Below, in pieces: positions 17,613 through 25,403 of a DNA stretch of 64,000 bases. Position 1 is the first letter of the stretch. Every line of letters begins with the position of its first letter. This DNA comes from Agathobaculum hominis. GTDB taxonomy: Bacteria; Bacillota; Clostridia; Oscillospirales; Butyricicoccaceae. The notes below the pieces were generated by a model that worked only from the letters and a program-made list of their open reading frames with translations, was not told where the DNA came from and searched no databases. Location of the stretch: assembly GCF_014288055.1 (NCBI RefSeq), contig NZ_JACOPK010000009.1, positions 1-64,000 on the forward strand. Direction: 5' to 3'. The position numbers and the translations under genes were made by a program.

Positions 17613-17864
17613 TTACTTATAATTCTTATATTCGACCCATTTCCGAACAATTCCCCCTAAAATAGAGCAAACACTCAAACTGACAAGCAGCAGATTTGCA
17701 AGTTCCCCAAAAGCCAGAAAAGCGACTGCAACAAACAGGTTCATTACAAGAACTACTCCTGTTTTTGGTATCTTTGCCACAGTATACATATACGGAATCC
17801 AGTCCATAATAAAACCGCTAACACACCGAAACAAAGGATATGTCTCTATTTTTGGTAAAACCAT
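17613..17864 (-). CDS. Small membrane protein next to the fumarate reductase operon
   Basis: 83 residues, with two predicted membrane helices (VVLVMNLFVAVAFLAFGELA; LLLVSLSVCSILGGIV). It is 42 bases downstream of the iron-sulfur subunit gene on the same strand, so it may be the last gene of that operon. No family recognized. Start ATG 17864 has only a weak ribosome site. Confidence 0.45.
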   Translation of the reverse strand: MVLPKIETYPLFRCVSGFIMDWIPYMYTVAKIPKTGVVLVMNLFVAVAFLAFGELANLLLVSLSVCSILGGIVRKWVEYKNYK

Positions 17865-17906
17865 AGATGTAGGTTAATCATGTTTTTTTAATCAGCATTT
17901 TGATAC

Positions 17907-18620
17907 TCACTGTCTTCCCCAAATAGCTACCGAATTTGACCTCACGATCAATTCTTCGACAGGTAGACCAATCGGGCAAATGTTATGGCAAGCTAATGAT
18001 TTCCCGCATCCCTCAAAATAATTTTCCTTATATTGAGTTGAAACATCGTTTCGATGGCTTATTTCCTGTTCTTCATTCAGAATCCGAAAAGCGTTGACCG
18101 CTGCAACCGCTCCAGCAAAAGTACCCTTTGAAGAAAAGTTTGGACAAACCTCAAGGCAGCACCCGCACATCAGACAGCGTGCCGACTGGTATCTCGGTTC
18201 ATGTGTCCACGAACTCATATAAGCTTCACTTTCAAGCCAAAGGTTCAGTTTTTTCAAATTTTCAAACAGATTTGACCGGTCAACGATCAAATCTCTTACA
18301 AGCGGAAATTTGCTTAAAGGTTCCAAGGTAATTGTAGAACCTTTTAACGTATGTAGGAATGTAGAGCATGCCAGCCTCGGACGTTCGTTAATCAGCATGG
18401 CGCAAGCCCCACATTTTCGCACCATACAGCTACATTCCCAGCTGATGGGAGTAACTATATTCCCTGAGTTATCTTTCAAAGGGGTTCTACTGTTCAATTC
18501 CTTTAGAACAGTAGCAACAGAGCTGTTTCTGCTTCCGTCAAACTCAAATTCCTGCCAATAACTGTCTGCTTTCTGACTCTCCTGCCGCCTGATTCTTATT
18601 TTATATACCAAGTGAATCAC
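17907..18620 (-). CDS. frdB: Fumarate reductase/succinate dehydrogenase iron-sulfur subunit
   Basis: 237 residues from a GTG whose last two bases form part of the upstream stop (GTGA), so it is coupled to the flavoprotein gene. The [2Fe-2S] domain has CSCMVRKCGACAM and the late Cys in RPRLACSTF. The C-terminal ferredoxin-like domain has CLMCGCCLEVCP and CHNICP. It carries electrons between the quinone-reactive membrane subunit and the FAD subunit. Direction cannot be told from sequence; in an anaerobe fumarate reduction is more likely. Confidence 0.88.
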   Translation of the reverse strand: MIHLVYKIRIRRQESQKADSYWQEFEFDGSRNSSVATVLKELNSRTPLKDNSGNIVTPISWECSCMVRKCGACAMLINERPRLACSTFLHTLKGSTITLEPLSKFPLVRDLIVDRSNLFENLKKLNLWLESEAYMSSWTHEPRYQSARCLMCGCCLEVCPNFSSKGTFAGAVAAVNAFRILNEEQEISHRNDVSTQYKENYFEGCGKSLACHNICPIGLPVEELIVRSNSVAIWGRQ

Positions 18621-20161
18621 CGCCTTTCTGGAACAGGTACAAAGGAAATCTGTATCTGCTTTCCATCAAATCTGGCTACCGTTGTTTTAAGGTAATCATC
18701 GTCATTGCTCTTCGGATAATCCTCCCGCCAGTGTGCACCACGGCTTTCTTTTCTTGCAAGAGCACTCTTTAGAACTGCCATGCCAAGCAATGGAAGATTT
18801 CCTGTCAGCGCTTGTACCGTTTGAATCCCATTTAACAACGTATTCTCATTTCTGACAACGCCCATAGTCTCCTGCATCACTTTGTTTAATTGCTTTATTT
18901 CTGAAATTTGGGACGCTGGTGGAAAATCTATCTGTGTCGCACAAGATAGATCTACTACATCTGCCTGTTCGCATGCTGATTTTGCCGCAACACGTCCTCC
19001 GTATAACGCTCCTAACAGAGAATTTCCACCAAGACGGTTGGCACCATGATATTGGGCACAGCATTCCCCGGCAGCGTAAAGATTCTGAATCGGCGTTCTG
19101 TGCTGCTCATCCACCAGAATGCCTCCCATAAAATAGTGAATTCCCGGTAAAACAGACACCGGTTCCTTTCGTATATCTTTATGCAGATAGGTCATACAAT
19201 CGTCTGCCAGACCAGATAGCTTATTTGAAATAATCTCGTCCGATATTTCCGTCATGTCAAGAAATACCTCTGATTCATGGCTGACCTTCCATATCTCTCT
19301 GGCGGTAATATCTCGTGGCATCAGATTTCCAAGCTCCGGGTATTTTTCCTCCATGAAATACCATTGTTTTCCATCTTTCATAGCAAACAACCTGCCACCT
19401 TCCCCTCTGGCCGCCTCGCTGATGAGCATGCGTTTTCCACCACATTTCACAGTTGTCGGATGATACTGGATCATCTCGCCATTTGCCAGAGGAACACCAA
19501 GCCTGAACAATTCTGCGGTGACTTCTCCTGTATTACTCAGCGAACCCGTTGTATTTCCAAACAATCCGTGCATACCACCGGTGGCAACAATAACCGCATC
19601 CCCCGGTAATTCCACAGTCTCCTGACTGTATTCATCCCTGATTACGCAGCCACAACAAATATTGTCACAAAGACGAAGTGTTAGGAAAGAATGATGGCTG
19701 AACCGTTCTACCATACCAGATGCTTCTTTCCTGCGAACAGCGTCTATCATAGCTGTCATGATCTGCTTCCCGGTATCGCTCTGCGCAAAAGCAGTCCTTT
19801 TCTTTTTCTGCCCGCCAAAATTCCGCAGTTCCACATCATCATAGCCGCTCATGTTAAATTGAACTCCAAGTTTTAACAGCCAGTGCACCAGCTCCGGTGC
19901 TGCCTGTGTCATTCCCCAAACTGCATTTGGGTCTGCCAGACCGCAAGCCGCCTTTATTGTATCTGTGAAATGTTCTTCGGGACTGTCGTTTTCATCTTTT
20001 GTATTCAAAGCTGCGTTGATACCGCCCTCCGCCATAACAGACTGCGCCCGCTCTGATGGAAAGGAGGAAACCAGTTTTACATCGCATCCATTTTCCGCTG
20101 CCTGCAAAGCCGCTGAAAGTCCTGCCAGTCCAGCACCTATAATAATAATTGTCTTACTCAT
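18617..20161 (-). CDS. frdA: Fumarate reductase/succinate dehydrogenase flavoprotein subunit
   Basis: 514 residues from ATG 20161, which overlaps the stop of the membrane-subunit gene (ATGA). The FAD fold starts at TIIIIGAGLAGLSAALQAAE. MAEGGINAAL is the region around the flavin-linking position but lacks the usual His. Further motifs are YHPTTVKCGG, SEAARGEGGRL, the active-site Arg segment MPRDITAREIW, and LYAAGECCAQYHGANRLGGNSLLG. The soluble catalytic subunit interconverts fumarate and succinate. AT-rich codon use differs from neighbouring regions. Confidence 0.9.
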   Translation of the reverse strand: MSKTIIIIGAGLAGLSAALQAAENGCDVKLVSSFPSERAQSVMAEGGINAALNTKDENDSPEEHFTDTIKAACGLADPNAVWGMTQAAPELVHWLLKLGVQFNMSGYDDVELRNFGGQKKKRTAFAQSDTGKQIMTAMIDAVRRKEASGMVERFSHHSFLTLRLCDNICCGCVIRDEYSQETVELPGDAVIVATGGMHGLFGNTTGSLSNTGEVTAELFRLGVPLANGEMIQYHPTTVKCGGKRMLISEAARGEGGRLFAMKDGKQWYFMEEKYPELGNLMPRDITAREIWKVSHESEVFLDMTEISDEIISNKLSGLADDCMTYLHKDIRKEPVSVLPGIHYFMGGILVDEQHRTPIQNLYAAGECCAQYHGANRLGGNSLLGALYGGRVAAKSACEQADVVDLSCATQIDFPPASQISEIKQLNKVMQETMGVVRNENTLLNGIQTVQALTGNLPLLGMAVLKSALARKESRGAHWREDYPKSNDDDYLKTTVARFDGKQIQISFVPVPERR

Positions 20162-20697
20162 AGATATTGCCACCCAATATAATAGAAAATAACTGCGCCC
20201 GCTATAAACAGAAGGAGCACCGAAAGAATCAAATAAATATCCCCCCTTCGTTCTTTATAACTGATGATTCCCAGCGATACGAGCAATGGGCGGATATTGA
20301 TAAAAATATGAACAAAGATTGCCGCTACGAACAAAAGCTGAGTTACCATCTTTACAGTTGTAAAAGGGAACAGAATATATGTTCCGTTCTGCACTTTTCC
20401 AAACAAGCCGATGTGGAAGAACAGCAGGATCAATATTGCCAGCCCACTGGCTCGTCTCGCCCAGAATATGGCGTTCTGTTTCAGATACATTTTTCCGGAT
20501 TGCTTCGCTGTCTGTAAACTCTGAACTGTCAGGATGACACCAATCACCGTATGCACAACAAGAATACCAACACCAATCCATGCAAGAAGTTTCCCTGCGC
20601 TACTTCCAACTCCGTTCAGCATAAAGCTGCCCATGATTCCATGAATCATAAAAATGAGAAGCATTAAAACAGACAAAATCGTATTCCATTTTCTCAT
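20158..20697 (-). CDS. Membrane anchor subunit, SdhC/FrdC-like
   Basis: 179 residues with five predicted membrane helices. Histidines lie inside or next to helices (LIFMIHGIMG, GILVVHTVIG, ILLFFHIGLFG, FVHIFINIRP), as in b-haem-bearing anchors of fumarate reductase and succinate dehydrogenase. It should bind quinone and hand electrons to the iron-sulfur subunit. It is coupled to the flavoprotein gene. Haem binding is inferred from the His positions. Confidence 0.75.
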   Translation of the reverse strand: MRKWNTILSVLMLLIFMIHGIMGSFMLNGVGSSAGKLLAWIGVGILVVHTVIGVILTVQSLQTAKQSGKMYLKQNAIFWARRASGLAILILLFFHIGLFGKVQNGTYILFPFTTVKMVTQLLFVAAIFVHIFINIRPLLVSLGIISYKERRGDIYLILSVLLLFIAGAVIFYYIGWQYL

Positions 20698-20707
20698 AAA
20701 TTCCCGC

Positions 20708-21226
20708 TCACCTCATTTCTTCGCTGTCCATGATCATATAGTCCATCTGTGTTAGCGTTGTAACGTCAATAAAATCATCCGATGCCAGGAATACATCATA
20801 CTTTCCACTTACCACTCTTGATAGCATCATTGTGTTACTGTACTCTTTCAGATCTACGGAGAAACCGGCCTGTTTCAACCTGTCACAGAGTTTCTTAGCA
20901 TAACTGACAAGCGGATAATCCGTCTCAGATACATATAACCGAAAACTAATGTCCGTTTTCATGAGATCTGTTTCATTTGTTTCCGAATCGTCCAGTGCCA
21001 ATTCTTTTAATTTATTCCGGGTGTTCTCGTTGTCGAGACCATCTGACATCATATTAATACCGAGAACATAAGAGCCTTCCAACTGTGCGGAGGCTTGGGC
21101 AGCTTTTTTTGCTTTCGGTGTTGCTCCTGTGATTGCATCAATCATAGAGAGCGGTGAGTGCAAAAGTGCACCGAAACCTGCAAGAAAAACAATTGTAACT
21201 GCTAACAGAATCAGTTTTCGTTTCAC
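20708..21226 (-). CDS. Exported protein with a flavinylation-like motif
   Basis: 172 residues. An N-terminal membrane anchor or signal (LILLAVTIVFLAGFGALL) is followed by SMIDAITGATPKAKKAA, close to the D-x-x-(S/T)-G-A-T site where ApbE attaches FMN. The C-terminal half (LKQAGFSVDLKEYSNTMMLS, GKYDVFLASDDF) looks like the end of a family-5 extracellular solute-binding protein. It is the first gene of the tight operon with the reductase subunits, 10 bases before the anchor gene. An extracytoplasmic electron-transfer partner is possible; no homologue is certain. Confidence 0.5.
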   Translation of the reverse strand: MKRKLILLAVTIVFLAGFGALLHSPLSMIDAITGATPKAKKAAQASAQLEGSYVLGINMMSDGLDNENTRNKLKELALDDSETNETDLMKTDISFRLYVSETDYPLVSYAKKLCDRLKQAGFSVDLKEYSNTMMLSRVVSGKYDVFLASDDFIDVTTLTQMDYMIMDSEEMR

Positions 21227-21242
21227 ATTCCCACCTCATTTC

Positions 21243-23597
21243 CTATTTTTTCAAAATTCTCATTGCGTTCAAAACAGCAATTATGGTAACGCCTACATCA
21301 CCAAATACAGCTTCCCACATTCCCGCAATACCAAGAGCGCCAAGAATCAGGAACACACTCTTAATCCCAAGAGCAATCACTATATTCTGCATGACAATCT
21401 GTTTTGTCGCTTTTGCTACTTCAATCGCGTCCACCAGCTTAGACGGTTCATCTGTCATCAGAACTACATCTGCTGCTTCAATGGCCGCATCCGAACCAAG
21501 CCCACCCATTGCAATACCAACATCTGCACGGGCAAGGACAGGAGCGTCATTGATACCATCACCAACAAAAGCCAATTTGCTTCCCGGTCTCTTTTTACCA
21601 TCTAAAAGCTCAACCTTTTCCACTTTTTGGTCAGGAAGCAGCTGTGCATAATATTCATCCAACTGCAATTCTTCTGCAACAGACTTCCCAATTTTTTCAT
21701 CATCACCGGTAAGCATGACTGTTTTTTCCACGCCGATATGTTTCAGGTCAGAAATTGCTTTTTTGCTGTCCGGCTTTACTTCATCTGTTATCAAAATGCA
21801 TCCGGCATATTGACCATCTACTGCTATATAAACCTTTGTACCAACTTTTTCACAGGCTGTGTACTCCACATGCTCTGAATCCATAAGTTTCGTATTGCCA
21901 GCATAAACTTTCTTCTTTCCTGCCATGGCACTGATTCCATATCCGGAAATTTCCTTGTAATCAGAGCTAACTGATTGGTCAATTTCTTTTCCATAAGCAG
22001 AGAGAATGGATTTTGCAATAGGATGGTTAGAAAAGCTCTCTGCCTGGGCCGCATACTCCAGAACCTGTTCTTTTGAAAATCCATTTGCAGGCAGAATATC
22101 AGTCACATTGAAAACACCCTTTGTAAGTGTTCCAGTTTTATCGAACACAATAATGCTGATATTATTAAGCGCCTCTAAATAATTACTTCCTTTTACAAGA
22201 ACACCTCGTTTAGATGCCGCACCAATGCCTCCAAAGAAAGTCAGCGGGATTGAAATGACCAATGCACATGGGCAAGATACCACAAGGAAAACAAATCCTC
22301 TGCGAATCCACTCTGTCCAGCCTCCGCCAAGAATGATCGGTGGCAGAATCGCCAGAAAAGCTGCTAAGATTACAACCACAGGTGTGTAATAACGTGCAAA
22401 TGTAGTAATGAAATTTTCTGTTGGTGCTTTTCTACTGGACGCATTCTCCACAAGATCAATAATCTTTGAAGCCGTAGATTCACCAAATGCTTTTGTTGTC
22501 TTAATCGTTAAGACACCCGTCTGATTCATACAACCGGAAAGTGCTTCGTCTCCTTTATGAACACTTCTCGGAACTGATTCTCCTGTTAAGGCGCTTGTAT
22601 CCAGCATAGAATCTCCATCCAATACCACACCGTCTAATGGGATTTTTTCACCAGGCTTTACAATAATAATCTCACCAATGGCAACACTTTCAGGAGATAT
22701 GGTAATCAATTCTCCGTTCCTTCTGACTGTAGCACAATCCGGACGTATATCCATTAAATCTGATATAGATTTTCTGGAACGCTTAACAGCCAATGACTGG
22801 AAAAATTCACCAACTTGATAGAACAGCATAACAGCAACTGCTTCCGGATATTCACCAATGACAAAAGCACCAATCGTAGAAACGCTCATTAGGAAATGTT
22901 CATCAAACACACGTCCCTTTGAAATATTCCTCACAGCTTGCCATACAACATCTCCACCAAGAATAACATAAGAAACAATGAGAAAAGCTAACTCGATAGG
23001 CAGTGGCATTTTCGCAAAAACAGTCAATGCCATACCAATAGCATAGATTGCTGCGCCAATCGCTAAACGAATCGTCAACTTCTTGTCCTCATTGTTATAG
23101 GATTCATTGGCCTCCTGCTTTTTTTCCGGTATATAAGATTCCTGTACAATTTCAGAAACTTCCACATCGGGCTCATGACTATGAACAATCGTTTCAATCT
23201 GACTGGCTATTGTATTTGCGGCAACTGGAGCAACATTGATTGTAAGCGTCTGCTTCATCAAATTTACAACTGAGGATTGTACTCCATCCAATTCTCCGAC
23301 TTCTTTTTCAATTTTTGCGGAGCAGTTCGGACAGTCCAAGCCCTTTAACAAATAACTCTTTGTAACGGGGATAATTGTTTCTTCCTGAACCTCCACACCC
23401 GGCTCATGGCTGTGGACAATCGTTTCAATCTGACTGGCTATTGTATTTGCGGCAACTGGAGCAACATTGATTGTAAGCGTCTGCTTCATCAAATTTACAA
23501 CTGAGGATTGTACTCCATCCAATTCTCCGACTTCTTTTTCAATTTTTGCGGAACAATTTGGACAGTCCAACCCTTTTAATAGAAATATGCGTTTCAT
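21243..23597 (-). CDS. cadA: Zn/Cd-type heavy-metal P-type ATPase with two HMA domains
   Basis: 784 residues. Two almost identical N-terminal HMA domains each carry GLDCPNCSAKIEKE (residues 8-70 and 85-147). Then come eight predicted membrane helices, the actuator loop TGESVPR, the CPC metal site in VSCPCALVIS, the phosphorylation site FDKTGTLTKG, and the hinge GDGINDAP. It exports divalent soft metals at the cost of ATP. ATG is behind AAGGAG. An ArsR/CadC-type operator motif precedes it, so it is probably derepressed by metal through the regulator at 24891. It precedes the reductase operon by 17 bases. Confidence 0.9.
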   Translation of the reverse strand: MKRIFLLKGLDCPNCSAKIEKEVGELDGVQSSVVNLMKQTLTINVAPVAANTIASQIETIVHSHEPGVEVQEETIIPVTKSYLLKGLDCPNCSAKIEKEVGELDGVQSSVVNLMKQTLTINVAPVAANTIASQIETIVHSHEPDVEVSEIVQESYIPEKKQEANESYNNEDKKLTIRLAIGAAIYAIGMALTVFAKMPLPIELAFLIVSYVILGGDVVWQAVRNISKGRVFDEHFLMSVSTIGAFVIGEYPEAVAVMLFYQVGEFFQSLAVKRSRKSISDLMDIRPDCATVRRNGELITISPESVAIGEIIIVKPGEKIPLDGVVLDGDSMLDTSALTGESVPRSVHKGDEALSGCMNQTGVLTIKTTKAFGESTASKIIDLVENASSRKAPTENFITTFARYYTPVVVILAAFLAILPPIILGGGWTEWIRRGFVFLVVSCPCALVISIPLTFFGGIGAASKRGVLVKGSNYLEALNNISIIVFDKTGTLTKGVFNVTDILPANGFSKEQVLEYAAQAESFSNHPIAKSILSAYGKEIDQSVSSDYKEISGYGISAMAGKKKVYAGNTKLMDSEHVEYTACEKVGTKVYIAVDGQYAGCILITDEVKPDSKKAISDLKHIGVEKTVMLTGDDEKIGKSVAEELQLDEYYAQLLPDQKVEKVELLDGKKRPGSKLAFVGDGINDAPVLARADVGIAMGGLGSDAAIEAADVVLMTDEPSKLVDAIEVAKATKQIVMQNIVIALGIKSVFLILGALGIAGMWEAVFGDVGVTIIAVLNAMRILKK
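23185..23321. repeat. HMA-domain duplication, copy 1
   Basis: 137 bases identical to 23416-23552, offset 231 bases (77 codons), inside the P-type ATPase gene. Silent sites are identical too, so the duplication is recent or kept uniform by gene conversion. Confidence 0.85.
23416..23552. repeat. HMA-domain duplication, copy 2
   Basis: The partner of 23185-23321. The flanks differ by only a few substitutions, so the whole domain was copied in frame. Confidence 0.85.
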
Positions 23598-23609
23598 GAT
23601 AATCTCCTT

Positions 23610-23637
23610 ATAATTTGTTTAATTGTTCAATCACTCA
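23610..23637 (-). promoter_or_regulatory. ArsR-type operator-like site before the P-ATPase gene
   Basis: TATAATTTGTTTAATTG followed by TTCAAT occurs here and again at 24483. It shares the TTGTTCAA half with the perfect palindrome upstream of the arsR gene, so the same repressor may bind. Confidence 0.5.
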
Positions 23638-23731
23638 CTTAAACTTCCCACATAAATAGTGGGATTTGTACCTTGAAAACTCTATATTTCAGATCCTAAA
23701 AATACCACTTACGCCACCCGGAAGTCTTCAC

Positions 23732-23938
23732 TTAGGGCGTTCGCATGAATTCTGGCAGTCTGTTGAAGAAGTCGATATAGATTTTTTCAATCAGCTCGTC
23801 AGAAACGTGTAAGATTGCCTTGATAAACGCTCCATAGCAAGTACCTTGCCAGCCCCCAAGTGCTGCAACATGGTTTTGCAAGCAATAATCCGCAACGTTC
23901 GCTCCTCCAGTATTCACCTGTAATCTCCATACCGCCAT
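23732..23938 (-). pseudogene. Unrecognized N-terminal fragment
   Basis: 68 residues beginning MAVWRLQVNTGGANVADYCL, a start like that of larger nuclease or helicase-associated proteins, then ending abruptly after FFNRLPEFMRTP. It is too short to be the whole protein. It sits between the P-ATPase and a small membrane protein in a gene-poor, AT-rich stretch. The family is not certain. Confidence 0.35.
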
Positions 23939-23962
23939 CTTCTCATCTCCCCGCTTTCTTCT

Positions 23963-24253
23963 TTAGTGCTTATCCACCTTCCGCTTCGGGAACCATCCTT
24001 TTGCCACTCTTTTTTCCTGTTCTTTCAGTTCCTTAATGCTCCAAAAGCAACTGACACCCAAAACACCCAGGGAAACCGACCAAAGTATTTCCTGCATTCT
24101 TACGGATAGAATCATACACAAAATGCCCACCAGCAAAAATACCGGCCAACAGCGGCTTCCAAAGTAATACTCCGCATATATAACAATAGGATGGAACAAT
24201 CCAATCAGAAAAAAGGTAAGCACACCAATCAATATACCACTAAAATTCATCAT
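23963..24253 (-). CDS. Small membrane protein in the metal-resistance locus
   Basis: 96 residues with three predicted membrane helices (LIGVLTFFLIGLFHPIVIYA, WPVFLLVGILCMILSV, EILWSVSLGVLGVSCFWSI) and a basic C-terminal tail. The ATG has the ribosome site AAGGAG. The operator-like sequence at 24483 lies upstream, so it may be co-regulated with the P-ATPase. Function unknown. Confidence 0.55.
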   Translation of the reverse strand: MMNFSGILIGVLTFFLIGLFHPIVIYAEYYFGSRCWPVFLLVGILCMILSVRMQEILWSVSLGVLGVSCFWSIKELKEQEKRVAKGWFPKRKVDKH

Positions 24254-24482
24254 AACTCCTTGTCCTTTTCCTTATACAAACAGCACATTATCGCAGACCG
24301 GCGCAACTTATCTTCTGCGTGCAACAGTCGCCCTCAACAACATATCCAATATGCGCAAAGAAGAAGTATTGCAATATAGAACTACAGCCTTCCTCTTCCA
24401 TATTTTTTAAATATCTGACACATTTTTATGGATTGCATTTTTTATACGGATCATAACCTGCAGCAATCAGCGCATCCCTACT

Positions 24483-24511
24483 CTATAATTTGTTTAATTG
24501 TTCAATTACTC
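24483..24511 (-). promoter_or_regulatory. Second copy of the operator-like site
   Basis: Matches 23610-23637 over 23 bases and continues into ACTCAACT. The 870 bases between the copies hold the fragment and the small membrane gene, as if inserted between arsR and the P-ATPase with duplication of the control site. Confidence 0.45.
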
Positions 24512-24531
24512 AACTATAATATTAAAAAATA

Positions 24532-24891
24532 TTATTTCTGCCAAAGATGCTCAAATCCCTTGTCAATAATCTCTTTCACATGATCATCTGCCAGCGAGTA
24601 GTAAACTATCTGTGCTTCTTTACGGAATTTTACCAGATTCGCAAGACGCAATGCCTTTAACTGGTGTGAGATTGCGGATTTCGTTACCCCCAGTAGCACA
24701 GCAAGATCACATACACACATCTCACTCTGTTCCAGAGCGTGTAAGATTTGTACTCTGGTACCATCTCCAAATAGCTTAAATAAAGATGCCAACTGGATAT
24801 AATCATCTTTGGGTTGCATCTTGGATTTCACATCATTCACAATATCCTCATGAATTACATCGCAATTACAAATATAAGACGTTTTAGGCAT
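24532..24891 (-). CDS. ArsR/SmtB-family metal-responsive repressor (CadC-like)
   Basis: 119 residues from ATG 24891, behind AGGT. The N-terminal cysteines (SYICNCDVIHED) match the CadC alpha-3N metal site. The central winged helix includes LFGDGTRVQILHALEQSEMC, and the metal-site motif CVCDLAVLLGVTKSAISHQL combines with the CadC-type N-terminus. It should leave DNA when Cd, Pb or Zn binds, releasing the P-ATPase gene. Its own upstream palindrome (24912-24933) implies autoregulation. Confidence 0.88.
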   Translation of the reverse strand: MPKTSYICNCDVIHEDIVNDVKSKMQPKDDYIQLASLFKLFGDGTRVQILHALEQSEMCVCDLAVLLGVTKSAISHQLKALRLANLVKFRKEAQIVYYSLADDHVKEIIDKGFEHLWQK

Positions 24892-24911
24892 ACACTTACC
24901 TCGTATAATTT

Positions 24912-24933
24912 TAGTTGAATAGTTGTTCAACTA
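24912..24933 (-). promoter_or_regulatory. ArsR operator palindrome
   Basis: Perfect eight-base arms TAGTTGAA and TTCAACTA separated by six bases, 20 bases upstream of the arsR start. The layout matches ArsR/SmtB 12-2-12-type operators. Confidence 0.7.
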
Positions 24934-24999
24934 TGATTATATTCATTTATTTTTCTATGTCAATAAGATTAGTAAATATCTTCTTGGATTTTTGTTTTT

Positions 25000-25278
25000 A
25001 ACTGCTTAATACTTTTATACCGCATCAAAGAATGTGTAGATGAGTTTGAATATAAATTCAAGGACTCCAAAACAGGAAAAATTAAAAAGTTCAAGATAAC
25101 AGAAAAAAGGATTGTTACTTTTAATCCCAAACTGGCCAAGAAGCAGATATATGAGATTAATAAAGAAGTTGAAAAAGCAAAACTGCTGAAAGCTTCACAG
25201 GCAAAGTGCTCAGAATACGGCGACTCTGCAAAATATGTGATTTTTACCACTACAGGTGAACAGCGAATAAGTTTGTAA
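25000..25278 (+). pseudogene. IS1634-family transposase, internal/C-terminal fragment
   Basis: A plus-strand frame without start reads RIVTFNPKLAKKQIYEINK, then KASQAKCSEYGDSAKYVIF, then a stop at 25278. This is a conserved stretch of IS1634-type DDE transposases. About 90 of the usual 550 residues remain, and no terminal inverted repeats are left. It marks the edge between the metal/reductase region and the exporter gene. Confidence 0.6.
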
Positions 25279-25348
25279 GGCTAAATTCCACACCCAACAG
25301 GAATTTACTTTTACAAATAATTGAACAGACGTTTTCTACATTCATCTA

Positions 25349-25377
25349 TTGACTTTACTGCACAGAACGGCTACAAT
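25349..25377 (+). promoter_or_regulatory. Promoter of the ThrE-like gene
   Basis: -35 TTGACT and -10 TACAAT with a 17-base spacer, 26 bases before the ATG at 25404. Confidence 0.8.
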
Positions 25378-25403
25378 ACAGCCATATAAGGAAGTGTATT
25401 ACT

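Noticed and set aside
24969..25250. Minus-strand frame of 93 codons
   Set aside because: The plus strand here encodes a recognizable IS1634 transposase fragment; the minus frame is its complement.
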